Assembly (NCBI GenBank): GCA_000381585.1
Contig: KB906733.1
Coordinates: forward strand, 310,001 to 374,000
DNA from: Acidobacteriaceae bacterium KBS 83
GTDB lineage: Bacteria > Acidobacteriota > Terriglobia > Terriglobales > Acidobacteriaceae
Direction: 5' to 3'
DNA: 64,000 nucleotides
Part shown: positions 27,561 through 35,804 of the stretch, one piece after another
Position numbering within the stretch: position 1 is the stretch's first letter
How the letters are laid out: each line of letters begins with the position of its first letter
Notes under the pieces: generated by a model
Database searches by the model: none
The model's input: the letters and a program-made list of their open reading frames with translations, nothing else
Told to the model about the DNA's origin: nothing
Position numbers and translations under genes: made by a program

Positions 27561-29654
27561 ATGAACGGAATGCGGGACGAAAAGATTCCGGCGCTCAAGC
27601 TGACGGTGATTCAGTACGTTATCGTCGCGGTCCTCGCTGTGTTGATTACCGGGCTGTGGCGATTGCAGATCCTGGGCGCAACCAACTACCGCGAACTCGC
27701 GGAAGCGAATCGTGTCCGTAAAGTCCCGATTCTCGCGCCGCGGGGCCGGCTCTTCGACCGCGAGGGACGTCTGCTGGTGGACAACTATCCATCGGTTTCA
27801 TGCTTTCTGGTCGCGGACCAGGCACAAAGCCTCTACAGCGACCTGCCAAAGATCGCTCGCGGCCTGCACATGACGGTGGATCAGATTCGCGCTGCGCTCG
27901 CTCGTTATCGCGGGGGCCCCAAATATCAGCTCGTGCCGCTCAAGAGCGATATCACGCCCGATGAGAAGGAATTCATCGAGGCGCATCGCGATGAATTGCC
28001 GGAGTTGGAGACGATTGACGAGCAACGCCGGCTCTATCCGCGCGACGGTTTCGCGGCGGCGCTGATTGGGTACACGGGTGAGGTCAGCGAGGACATGCTG
28101 AACCAGTCCCGGTATGCCTATTACGAGCCAGGCGACGTGGTGGGGCGTTCTGGGGTGGAAGAGAGCTATGACGCGCTGCTCCGCGGCACGGATGGCTCGC
28201 GCGACGTGCTGGTGGACAGCCACGGCCGTGAAGTCGGGCGGCTCGGCTACGAGCGGGCCATTCCCGGCATGGACCTGAAGCTCAGCATTGATCTTGATAT
28301 TCAGAGGGCAGCAGAACTAGCGCTGGGCAACAGGAACGGCGCGGTGATTGCCATGGACCCGCATACCGGCGAGGTACTGGCCCTGGTGAGCCATCCTTCG
28401 TTCGATCCCAACGATTTCGCTGTTCGCGTTCAGCGGGATACGTGGGCCAGATTGATCACCGATCCCAATCATCCGCTGATGGACAAGGCGATCCAGGACC
28501 AGCTGGCGCCGGGCTCAACCTTCAAGCTGATCATGTCGGTTGCCGGATTGCAGGAGCATGTGGCTCAAGACCTGAGGGTGAACTGCGCGGGCGGCGCGAC
28601 ATTCTACGGCCGCTTCTTCGCCTGCGATGCACACCACGGCGCAGTGAATATTGACAACGCCATCCCGTACTCCTGCGACACCTACTACTACACACTGGCT
28701 CAACGGCTGGGCATTGAGCCGATTGCGAAGTGGGCACATGCGCTGGGGCTTGGACAGAAGACGGGGATTGATCTGCCCAACGAAGCGCCGGGGGTGGTGC
28801 CCTCGGAAGAGTGGAAGCTGAAGAATTATCACGAGAAGTGGTATGCCGGCGAAGTGATCTCGGTTGGCATCGGGCAGGGGGCGACCGCAGTCACGCCGGT
28901 GCAACTTGCCCGCGCGATTGGCGGCATTGCCTCGGGCGGCGCCATGCGTCGTCCGCATGTGGTTCTCCAGGACCAGCTCCCGCCGAACTATCGGCAGGCG
29001 ATCATCGACTCGTATCCGGGGTCGGGCGATGCGAATGTGCCGATCGCCACGTCGACGTGGGAGACGATCACAGACGGTATGGCGGCAGTGGTGTCAGGCG
29101 CAGGCGGTACGGCGCGCAGCTCACACTTGGAGGGCATCGATTTCGCCGGCAAGACAGGAACCGCGCAGGTGGTGAACCACAGCTTTGGCGCCAAGTCAGT
29201 CTCGAAGGATGTCAACTCACGTGCCAATGCGTGGTTCGTGGGAGTGGCGCCGCGGCGCAACCCGGACATCGTGGTCGCAGTCCTGTGGGAACACGGTGGC
29301 TGGGGCGTAGGTTCGTCGAAGCTGGCGGCGCAGGTGATTCAGGCCTATGTAGACAAGCAGCGGCGGCTGGAGCACAACGTCCTGCAGGTGGAAGCCGAGC
29401 CGAAGCCCGAGGGACCGCAGGCGCAGGCCGCGCCGGGAGCTCCAGCGAATAAGACTGGACCTGCGAAGCCGACCGAGGTGGGAGCGATCTGGTCCAACCC
29501 AGCGGCCCCCGACGCGCTTGGCGGCAGACCCGTAAAGCCCGCACGGCCACGGGATGCCAACTTGTTGGCGACCGCGAGGGCTGCCCATTTTTTCCTGAAC
29601 CCGGCGGCCGATGATCACGCGGCTCGGCCTGTTGTCATCCGAGGAAACCCCTAG
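27561..29654 (+). CDS. mrdA: Penicillin-binding protein 2 (peptidoglycan transpeptidase)
   Basis: 697 aa class B PBP of the elongasome. One N-terminal membrane helix (VIVAVLAVLITGLW), PBP dimer domain (APRGRLFDREGRLLVDNYP), then the transpeptidase domain with active Ser319 in APGSTFKL, the SxN-region SCDTYYYTLAQ (SCD instead of SxN), and KTG in FAGKTGTAQ. From about residue 605 there is an extra Pro/Ala/Lys-rich tail of about 90 residues. AGGTGAGG provides the ribosome binding site. Followed by rodA 2 bases later, the usual partner glycosyltransferase. Confidence 0.95.
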   Translation: MNGMRDEKIPALKLTVIQYVIVAVLAVLITGLWRLQILGATNYRELAEANRVRKVPILAPRGRLFDREGRLLVDNYPSVSCFLVADQAQSLYSDLPKIARGLHMTVDQIRAALARYRGGPKYQLVPLKSDITPDEKEFIEAHRDELPELETIDEQRRLYPRDGFAAALIGYTGEVSEDMLNQSRYAYYEPGDVVGRSGVEESYDALLRGTDGSRDVLVDSHGREVGRLGYERAIPGMDLKLSIDLDIQRAAELALGNRNGAVIAMDPHTGEVLALVSHPSFDPNDFAVRVQRDTWARLITDPNHPLMDKAIQDQLAPGSTFKLIMSVAGLQEHVAQDLRVNCAGGATFYGRFFACDAHHGAVNIDNAIPYSCDTYYYTLAQRLGIEPIAKWAHALGLGQKTGIDLPNEAPGVVPSEEWKLKNYHEKWYAGEVISVGIGQGATAVTPVQLARAIGGIASGGAMRRPHVVLQDQLPPNYRQAIIDSYPGSGDANVPIATSTWETITDGMAAVVSGAGGTARSSHLEGIDFAGKTGTAQVVNHSFGAKSVSKDVNSRANAWFVGVAPRRNPDIVVAVLWEHGGWGVGSSKLAAQVIQAYVDKQRRLEHNVLQVEAEPKPEGPQAQAAPGAPANKTGPAKPTEVGAIWSNPAAPDALGGRPVKPARPRDANLLATARAAHFFLNPAADDHAARPVVIRGNP

Positions 29655-29656
29655 CC

Positions 29657-30748
29657 ATGCAAAGATTCCTTCGACTACGCGATTTCGACTGGGTGCTGAT
29701 GGCGCTGGTGTTTCTGCTGTCGGCCCTAAGCGTGCTCGAGATTTACTCCGCGACCATCAACACGAAATTTCACGGATTTGAGAGCAAACAGGTTCTCTGG
29801 CTGGTGGGGGGAACGGCGGCCATGCTGCTGCTCTCCTTCATCGACTATCACGTCCTGCTCGACGTGATTCATTGGATTTACGGGTTCTGCATTGTCTCGC
29901 TGCTGGTGGTTCTGGTGGCGGGCCAGAAAGTCCTGGGCGCACGGCGATGGATCCGCGTGGGCGCGATTCATTTCCAGCCTTCGGAGTGGGTAAAGCTGAT
30001 CCTGATCATTGCGGTGGCTCGTTATTTCACAAGTCTTGCCGGCAGGGAACTCGACTGGAAAGACGTGGGCAAGGCTTTCCTGCTGGTTGGTGTGCCGATG
30101 GCGCTGGTGCTAAAGCAGCCAGACCTGGGCACCGCGCTGACCTACATGCCAGTGCTTTTGATTGGTCTGTTTCTGGGTGGTATCGGATGGAAGAAGGCGC
30201 TGATCATTGCGTGCGCGGGGCTCATACTGATTGTGCCGGTGTGGCGTGCCGGGCTGAAGCCGTACCAGAAGGCACGTTTGACCAGCTTTCTATCGCCGGA
30301 TGCGGATCCGCGGGGTTCTGGCTACCAGATCCGCCAGTCTCTGATCGCGGTAGGCGATGGTGGGGTGTGGGGCCGCGGCGTGGCCAAAGGGACGCAGACG
30401 CAGGGCGACTTCTTGCCCATTCCGTACACGGACTTCATTTTCGCCGCCTGGAGCGAGGAGCACGGCTTCGTCGGTGCGGTGTTTGTCCTGCTGTTATACT
30501 TCTTCATACTGATGCGTTTGATTCAAAACGCTCAGACAGCCGCGGACCTCTCCGGCACCCTGCTGATCATGGGCGTCGTCGCAGTGCTCATCTTTCAGAT
30601 AGCCGTTAATGTGGGGATGGTCGTGGGGCTGATGCCCGTCACCGGGATACCGCTACCGCTCATGAGCTATGGCGGATCATCGGTATTATTCACGTTCCTC
30701 GCCCTGGGCATCGTGATGAATGTCCGGATGAATCGGTTCGTGAACTAG
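29657..30748 (+). CDS. rodA: Peptidoglycan glycosyltransferase RodA
   Basis: 363 aa SEDS-family multispanning membrane protein that polymerises lipid II with PBP2. About ten hydrophobic helices; SEDS signatures FQPSEWVKL, KQPDLGTALTYMP, the large-loop region and the C-terminal MPVTGIPLPLMSYGGSS. Begins 2 bases after mrdA, so the two are translated together. Last gene of the rod operon. Confidence 0.96.
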   Translation: MQRFLRLRDFDWVLMALVFLLSALSVLEIYSATINTKFHGFESKQVLWLVGGTAAMLLLSFIDYHVLLDVIHWIYGFCIVSLLVVLVAGQKVLGARRWIRVGAIHFQPSEWVKLILIIAVARYFTSLAGRELDWKDVGKAFLLVGVPMALVLKQPDLGTALTYMPVLLIGLFLGGIGWKKALIIACAGLILIVPVWRAGLKPYQKARLTSFLSPDADPRGSGYQIRQSLIAVGDGGVWGRGVAKGTQTQGDFLPIPYTDFIFAAWSEEHGFVGAVFVLLLYFFILMRLIQNAQTAADLSGTLLIMGVVAVLIFQIAVNVGMVVGLMPVTGIPLPLMSYGGSSVLFTFLALGIVMNVRMNRFVN

Positions 30749-30825
30749 GGACAGAGTTGTGCGGTGCATGCCGACCGGGATCGGAGGCGGCACCGGGAAG
30801 AGTTTTGCAGGAATTTAAAGAAGCC

Positions 30826-30846
30826 GGCCAGGTGGATCACCGGGCC
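30826..30846 (+). terminator. Hairpin after rodA
   Basis: GGCCAGGTG (30826-30834) pairs with CACCGGGCC (30838-30846) with one mismatch and a 3-base loop. No T run follows. It may end or stabilise the rod operon mRNA. The surrounding 30749-31151 has no gene that I can support. Confidence 0.4.
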
Positions 30847-31058
30847 GGGCAGGATCAGGAATGAACACGCAGAGACGGGGAACGACCCCGCCCCACAATC
30901 GGGTACGAGCGGTCACAAACTCTTTGCGCGTGGAAAGCCCCAGCACAATCAATGATTTTTTCAGTCGGCGGCGCAGTCGTGTTCTTCGCAGATTGATTCA
31001 CGGAATCAGAGCGGCTCTCCCTAGTCAGCACTTGTCTTGTCCGGCACGCGGCCCGGCA

Positions 31059-31151
31059 CTCCGGTTCGGAGCTCCGGGGACAGGACTCGTCCTGTTCTGA
31101 TCTGCCTCGTCAGCTGCTCAGGCTGAATGCCCTGGGCAAGAAAGAGGCAGT
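31059..31151 (+). promoter_or_regulatory. Structured 5' leader of the RNase E/G gene
   Basis: CTCCG/CGGAG hairpin at 31059-31071, ACAGGA/TCCTGT hairpin with CTCG tetraloop at 31080-31095, and a 7-bp long-range match: CTGCCTC (31102-31108) is the exact complement of GAGGCAG (31144-31150), which contains the Shine-Dalgarno next to the ATG. Small inner hairpins (CAGC/GCTG, GCC/GGC) fill the loop. The fold would hide the ribosome binding site. E. coli rne is autoregulated through its leader, so a similar feedback is a reasonable inference. Confidence 0.5.
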
Positions 31152-34100
31152 ATGGCGAAAGAGATTTGCATTTCGACGACGCCGCATGAGACGCGGCTTG
31201 CGATCGTTGAGGACGATCAACTCACCGAGATCTATTACGAGCGCGAGAATGAGTACACGCTCGCCGGATCCATTTACAAAGGCAAGGTAACTCGCGTGCT
31301 TCCGGGCATGCAGTCGGCGTTTGTCGACTTAGGGTTGGAGCGCGACGCCTTTTTGTACGTTACAGATTTTCTGGAGGAGCAAGAGGACTCCGAGGAATTT
31401 GCCGAGGTTCAGCAGGCCGGCGGTCGCAAGGAGCGCGATGGCGCGGGCCGTGCACGGCGTGGCGGTGCGGACCGCAACCAGGAGCGTCCAGAGCGGCCAC
31501 CAATCGCGCAGCCTAGTGAGCCGGTCGGCAGCGCGGCTGCCGAAGCTCAAGGAGAGCCGGCGGACGAGAGCGGCAAGGGTCAGGAGGAGTTCCAGCAGGG
31601 AACGCGTCGCTGGCGTGGCCGGCGAGGACGCCGGAGGGGTCTGCGTGGCGTTCGCGAGCAGGCAGGGGACACTCAGACATCTGAACAGCTGGAGCCGATT
31701 GAGGAGTACGGCCACACGGGATCGCTGTCGATTGAGGCCCAAGCTGAGCCGGCGGAAAGGTCCGATGGCGGCGGACGGCCTGGCAATCGCCGGGAGAGAT
31801 CACAGGCAGTTCCATCAATTACGCTGCCTGGCGAGGCGTTGCAGAAGTATGGCCAGCAACCGGCACTCGCCGAACGGCAGGCGGTATCCGGCGCAGAACA
31901 GCCGGAACCGCGCCAGTCGCGGCCTACCAGCCGCCCATCCACGTTGGTGGAGCAGCCGATCGTCTGGGATGGAGTGAGCTTGGCCCTGCCGGGTGAGACG
32001 CTTTCACGGCGCCGGGAGAGGCCAGCAGCAGCAACTGCAGAACATACCGAATCCTCCGCTACTGAATCGGCCCTAGCTGAGCAGGCAACAGCCCCCGACT
32101 TGCAGGCAGTCAGCAGCGAGAATGCGGCCATCGACACCGTCTTTCCGCCAGCCGATGCTGAGGAACGAGCGCCATTGGTGCTTGAGGAAGAAGAGTTGGA
32201 TGAGGAAAGTGCTTCCGTCACGCAAATGCCGGAGGCACATGATGAGGCGGAGTTCAATCCGGAAAATGCCTCAGCCTCCCACCGCGTCGATCCCTCTTCG
32301 CCCAGTGAGTTTCGTCTTTCGTCCCTGTTTGGCCGCGAGTCCGAGCCGGCAGAGAAGGAGCAGACGGGCACCGCGGCTCAGACCGCCGAGCCAGAAACCG
32401 AACCCCTGGAGCACCCTGCCTCGCCGGCCCCGGTGAGTGAGCCTGAAGTTCTGGAACACGCCGGTGTCGAGCATAGCGAGGCCTCAGAATGGCAGGCGAC
32501 CGACAAGGTCGGTGAGACCCACGAACAGATTGAAGGCCAGGCGGATGCTTCGAACGAGGCGGTTGCAAACGAAGCGGCTGCAGCTGCACTCGACCAGCTC
32601 CACGCCTTCATACCGGGCGACGGGCAGGTGGAAGAAGAGGTCATCGATGAAGAGGAATATGACTTTGCGCCGCTGCCTGAACATGCCCATGATGACGAAC
32701 ACGATCTGAGCGACCTGGTCGAAGAAGAGACGCGAGTTGCTGGGGGCTCCGAGATCGGGGATGTCATTCGCGAGGCGCAAATCGATCGCCAGGTGATCTC
32801 GAGCGATGACGACGAATTTGACGATAGCGATGAGGATGAGGACGTAGAGGACGAGAGATCTGCGGGCGCAGTCGTTACGGAGGAGGGAGTTCCTGCGCCG
32901 CGGCGTGGGCGAAGCGATCGCCAGCGCGGGCGTGAGCGCCGGGGACGCGGGCGGAATGCACGGCGCCAGTCGGCACAGATGAGTGATCTTCCGATCATCT
33001 CCGAACTGTTGAAGCAGGGTCAGGAGATCCTGGTGCAGATTGCCAAGGAGCCGATCGCCAAAAAGGGCGCGCGCATCACCAGCCACATCGCACTTCCCGG
33101 CCGGTTCCTGGTCTTCATGCCGACGGTCAGCCACGTTGGAGTATCGAGAAAGATCTGGTCTGACGAGGAGCGGCAGCGACTGAAGCGGATCTTGATCAGC
33201 GAGAAAGGCGAGGCAACTGGTGGTTTTATAGTTCGCACTGCAGCGGAGAATGCAAGCGAAGAGGAGTTGCGAGCGGACCTGCGCTTTCTGATCAGCTTGT
33301 GGAACGAAATCAAACAGCGTTCGGACAATGCCAAAGCGCCAGCACTCATCTACCACGACCTCAATCTGGTGGAGCGCGTTCTGCGCGATCAGGTCTCCGA
33401 TAGCTTCTCGACTATCTGGGTGGATTCTGAGAGCGAATATGAGCGTATCGTCCGCTTCCTGAATCGCTTCCAACCCTCGCTGGTGCGGCGCGTGAAGTTG
33501 TACACGAAGGAGACACCGCTGTTCGAGCAGTTTGGCATCCAGGAGGAGATCACCAAGGCGTTGAAGTCGAAGGTCTGGTTGAAATCTGGCGGATCGATCG
33601 TCATCAACCAGACGGAGGCGCTGGTTGCCATCGATATCAACACCGGAAAGTATGTGGGCAAGACGGCCAGGCTCGAGGATACGATTCTAAAGACCAACCT
33701 GGACGCGATTCCGGAGATCGTGCGGCAGATACGGCTGCGCGATCTGGGCGGCATCATCGTCATCGACTTCATTGACATGGATGAGCGCAAGAATCGGCAC
33801 AAAGTCATGGCTGCGCTCGAAGAGGAACTGAAGTCAGACCGCGCGCCATCGAAGGTTCTGCAGTTCAATGATTTTGGCCTGGTGGCGATCACGCGCAAGC
33901 GGGTGAAGCAGTCCCTTGAGCGGACGTTAAGCGTGCAGTGCAATATCTGCTCGGGAACGGGGATGGTCAAGAGCCCGACGACCGTTGCGAACGAGATCTA
34001 CATAGAGATGCGCAAGATGCAGAAGCATTTTGAGCGTCACGACGTCATGCTTCGCGTGCATCCGGAGGTGGTGAAGACACTGAAGGGGAACAATGCGCGC

Positions 34101-34190
34101 TGGCTGAATGAACTGGAGGAGATGACGGGGCGCACGATCATCGTGAAGAGCGATCCGGCTCTGCATCCGGAGCAATTCGACATCCACTAA
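31152..34190 (+). CDS. Rne/Rng family endoribonuclease with a large insertion in S1
   Basis: 1012 aa. Residues 1-77 match the start of RNase E/G (GSIYKGKVTRVLPGMQSAFVDLG). Residues about 78-610 are a low-complexity acidic region with Arg/Gly patches (RRWRGRRGRRRG near 155; RGRSDRQRGRERRGRGRN near 590). The S1 domain and the rest of the catalytic part then resume at about 611 (DLPIISELLKQGQEILVQ). Catalytic acidic motifs AIDINTGKYVG and IVIDFIDMDERKNRHKV, and the zinc-link cysteines C930 and C933 in CNICSGTG are intact. Expected to start mRNA decay and process rRNA/tRNA precursors. Whether it is RNase E-like or G-like cannot be fixed. Confidence 0.93.
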   Translation: MAKEICISTTPHETRLAIVEDDQLTEIYYERENEYTLAGSIYKGKVTRVLPGMQSAFVDLGLERDAFLYVTDFLEEQEDSEEFAEVQQAGGRKERDGAGRARRGGADRNQERPERPPIAQPSEPVGSAAAEAQGEPADESGKGQEEFQQGTRRWRGRRGRRRGLRGVREQAGDTQTSEQLEPIEEYGHTGSLSIEAQAEPAERSDGGGRPGNRRERSQAVPSITLPGEALQKYGQQPALAERQAVSGAEQPEPRQSRPTSRPSTLVEQPIVWDGVSLALPGETLSRRRERPAAATAEHTESSATESALAEQATAPDLQAVSSENAAIDTVFPPADAEERAPLVLEEEELDEESASVTQMPEAHDEAEFNPENASASHRVDPSSPSEFRLSSLFGRESEPAEKEQTGTAAQTAEPETEPLEHPASPAPVSEPEVLEHAGVEHSEASEWQATDKVGETHEQIEGQADASNEAVANEAAAAALDQLHAFIPGDGQVEEEVIDEEEYDFAPLPEHAHDDEHDLSDLVEEETRVAGGSEIGDVIREAQIDRQVISSDDDEFDDSDEDEDVEDERSAGAVVTEEGVPAPRRGRSDRQRGRERRGRGRNARRQSAQMSDLPIISELLKQGQEILVQIAKEPIAKKGARITSHIALPGRFLVFMPTVSHVGVSRKIWSDEERQRLKRILISEKGEATGGFIVRTAAENASEEELRADLRFLISLWNEIKQRSDNAKAPALIYHDLNLVERVLRDQVSDSFSTIWVDSESEYERIVRFLNRFQPSLVRRVKLYTKETPLFEQFGIQEEITKALKSKVWLKSGGSIVINQTEALVAIDINTGKYVGKTARLEDTILKTNLDAIPEIVRQIRLRDLGGIIVIDFIDMDERKNRHKVMAALEEELKSDRAPSKVLQFNDFGLVAITRKRVKQSLERTLSVQCNICSGTGMVKSPTTVANEIYIEMRKMQKHFERHDVMLRVHPEVVKTLKGNNARWLNELEEMTGRTIIVKSDPALHPEQFDIH

Positions 34191-34212
34191 TGATCCGTTA
34201 ACTGTCACAGAA

Positions 34213-34245
34213 GGGCCGGCGCAACGCGCCGGCCCTGTTCTTTTG
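34213..34245 (+). terminator. Strong Rho-independent terminator
   Basis: GGGCCGGCGC (34213-34222) and GCGCCGGCCC (34226-34235) form a perfect 10-bp stem with loop AAC, followed by TGTTCTTTTG. Ends the RNase gene. Confidence 0.93.
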
Positions 34246-34409
34246 AGTTACCATACGCAATTGAGACCGCGCCAGAGAAACTTTTGCCTGCCGATCTGTG
34301 TCCTACGTAGCAGGAGCAGGTTTGCTATTGTTATGCCCAGTTGTGTTTTCTGGACGGATAGCAACATAGGTCGTTGTTGCGCGGGGTAAGACTATGGAAA
34401 TCCGTTTGA

Positions 34410-34458
34410 GCTCCTGAACCGGAAGGGGAGCCTCGCTCCTACGATCTCCACATTGGAG
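34410..34458 (+). promoter_or_regulatory. Competing hairpins in the leader of a beta-barrel gene
   Basis: GCTCC (34410-34414), GGAGC (34427-34431) and GCTCC (34435-34439) can form two mutually exclusive stems. CTCC at 34446-34449 is complementary to GGAG at 34455-34458, which is the Shine-Dalgarno for ATG 34469. Short matches, so this is tentative. The remainder of 34246-34409 shows no gene. Confidence 0.3.
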
Positions 34459-34468
34459 TCTTTCAACT

Positions 34469-35317
34469 ATGTCCCGTTTCGCTATCTGCCTTTCTGGCCG
34501 CCAACTCTGCCGGTGCTTCCCGGCACTGTTTTTGGGATTCACAGTCGCCGCGTCGGCAGCTTTTGCTCAGTCAACGGCTACCAAGCAATATTCTTCCAGC
34601 GCCGATGATGCCTCGAGCCAGCTATTGGATCAGGGATCGGGCGTACTGTCGTACCACTCACAGGAGAGCGGGCAAAACAGCGGCGGTTACGGAAATGGCG
34701 GCTACAGGCAATATCCCAGGTATGGAGAACCGACCTTTCATCATTTAGCGATTGAGGCGGGCGCCGGCTTTGGCGCGCCACTTGCCAATACCAGCAAGAC
34801 GCAGACTTTCGGCTACAACATCAAATTGGGCGGAGGCTGGAACTTTAACCGCCGTTTCGGCGTGCTGGTCGAGTACGAATTTAATAGCAATGGGATTCCC
34901 GAGAATGTCCTGCGAGCGGTTGGCGCGCCTGACGGCCACGTGCATTTGTGGGGCTTCGGTGTAGATCCGATCGTGTATTACAAGACGTCTGGAAGGTGGG
35001 GCGGATACGTGACAGGCGGTGCGGGCTTCACCCGCAAAAGCACGGCATTCACCGCCACGGTCTTCACTGGTTCGTACTATTGCGACTTTTTCGGGTACTG
35101 CTATCCCAATTACGCGACGATAGATCTAGGCCATTTCTCGAGCAACCAAGTTGGTTTGAATTTCGGCACCGGTCTGACGCATAACATCGGAGACAGTGGG
35201 GCGAAGTTGTACGCCGAAGTTCGCTACCTCTGGGCAAATTCGCCAAGCAGCACCTTGGGGCATCCGGGCTCAGGCACGGTCAGCATGATTCCGGTGACCT
35301 TCGGCGTTCGCTTCTGA
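34469..35317 (+). CDS. Outer-membrane beta-barrel protein
   Basis: 282 aa. Signal peptide (CFPALFLGFTVAASAAFA, cleaved before QSTA), a Ser/Gly/Tyr-rich linker, then alternating beta strands (HHLAIEAGAGFGAP, FGYNIKLGGGWNFN, YAEVRYLWAN) and a C-terminal Phe (FGVRF), the outer-membrane insertion signal. Family is the OmpA/OmpW-like eight-stranded type by look. Well expressed judging from the terminator after it at 35363. Function unknown. Confidence 0.8.
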   Translation: MSRFAICLSGRQLCRCFPALFLGFTVAASAAFAQSTATKQYSSSADDASSQLLDQGSGVLSYHSQESGQNSGGYGNGGYRQYPRYGEPTFHHLAIEAGAGFGAPLANTSKTQTFGYNIKLGGGWNFNRRFGVLVEYEFNSNGIPENVLRAVGAPDGHVHLWGFGVDPIVYYKTSGRWGGYVTGGAGFTRKSTAFTATVFTGSYYCDFFGYCYPNYATIDLGHFSSNQVGLNFGTGLTHNIGDSGAKLYAEVRYLWANSPSSTLGHPGSGTVSMIPVTFGVRF

Positions 35318-35362
35318 GCAGTGAAGATGAGGCGTTTTCGCCATTCGTCAGGAGCAGTTGAA

Positions 35363-35397
35363 TGCCCATGTGAAAGCTCACGTGGGCATCTTCTTTT
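35363..35397 (+). terminator. Rho-independent terminator
   Basis: TGCCCATGTGA (35363-35373) pairs with TCACGTGGGCA (35378-35388) over 11 bp with one G-U pair, loop AAGC, then TCTTCTTTT. Ends the beta-barrel gene. Confidence 0.92.
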
Positions 35398-35417
35398 GGA
35401 TCGGAATCTCTATAGGC

Positions 35418-35792
35418 TCAGTGGTAGAGAACTGAGAGGATGCCGCCGGCGAGCGTTGCCATGGCAGGCAGCACGGCAAGTGCGAGAGGGTAGAAGCCGA
35501 GTGCCTGCCCTCGAAATTCGCTCGCCGCAATGGTTGAGATAAGCAACACGATGATTGCCAGGATTAAAGAGTGGACAAGAGGACTGATCGGCGCAACCAT
35601 GGCGGTGATGCGGCCTCCAAGCATTGAGTAGAGGCATCCTGCGACCAGGTTGAAGAGCCGGGCTGCGCGAGAGGGCGGCATTTTGGCCCAACTCGGCACG
35701 AGCCAGCGCGTGAGCAGCGTGGTGATCGCCGTCAGGAGCGCCATGCACGCGAATCCGGCACCGATGGCGATGAAGGAGCGCAGGAGCGGCAT
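35418..35792 (-). CDS. Small multispanning membrane protein, unknown
   Basis: 124 aa with four predicted helices (around residues 8-30, 45-60, 70-90 and 97-118). No charged catalytic motif. The start lies 12 bases downstream of the aminopeptidase stop, suggesting co-transcription with it. I do not recognise a family. Confidence 0.7.
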   Translation of the reverse strand: MPLLRSFIAIGAGFACMALLTAITTLLTRWLVPSWAKMPPSRAARLFNLVAGCLYSMLGGRITAMVAPISPLVHSLILAIIVLLISTIAASEFRGQALGFYPLALAVLPAMATLAGGILSVLYH

Positions 35793-35804
35793 TGACCTAC
35801 ACCG

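Noticed and set aside
32484-33473. 329-aa minus-strand frame (and 31673-32371) inside the RNase gene
   Set aside because: Antisense shadows of a low-complexity, high-G+C insert; no start site or domain.
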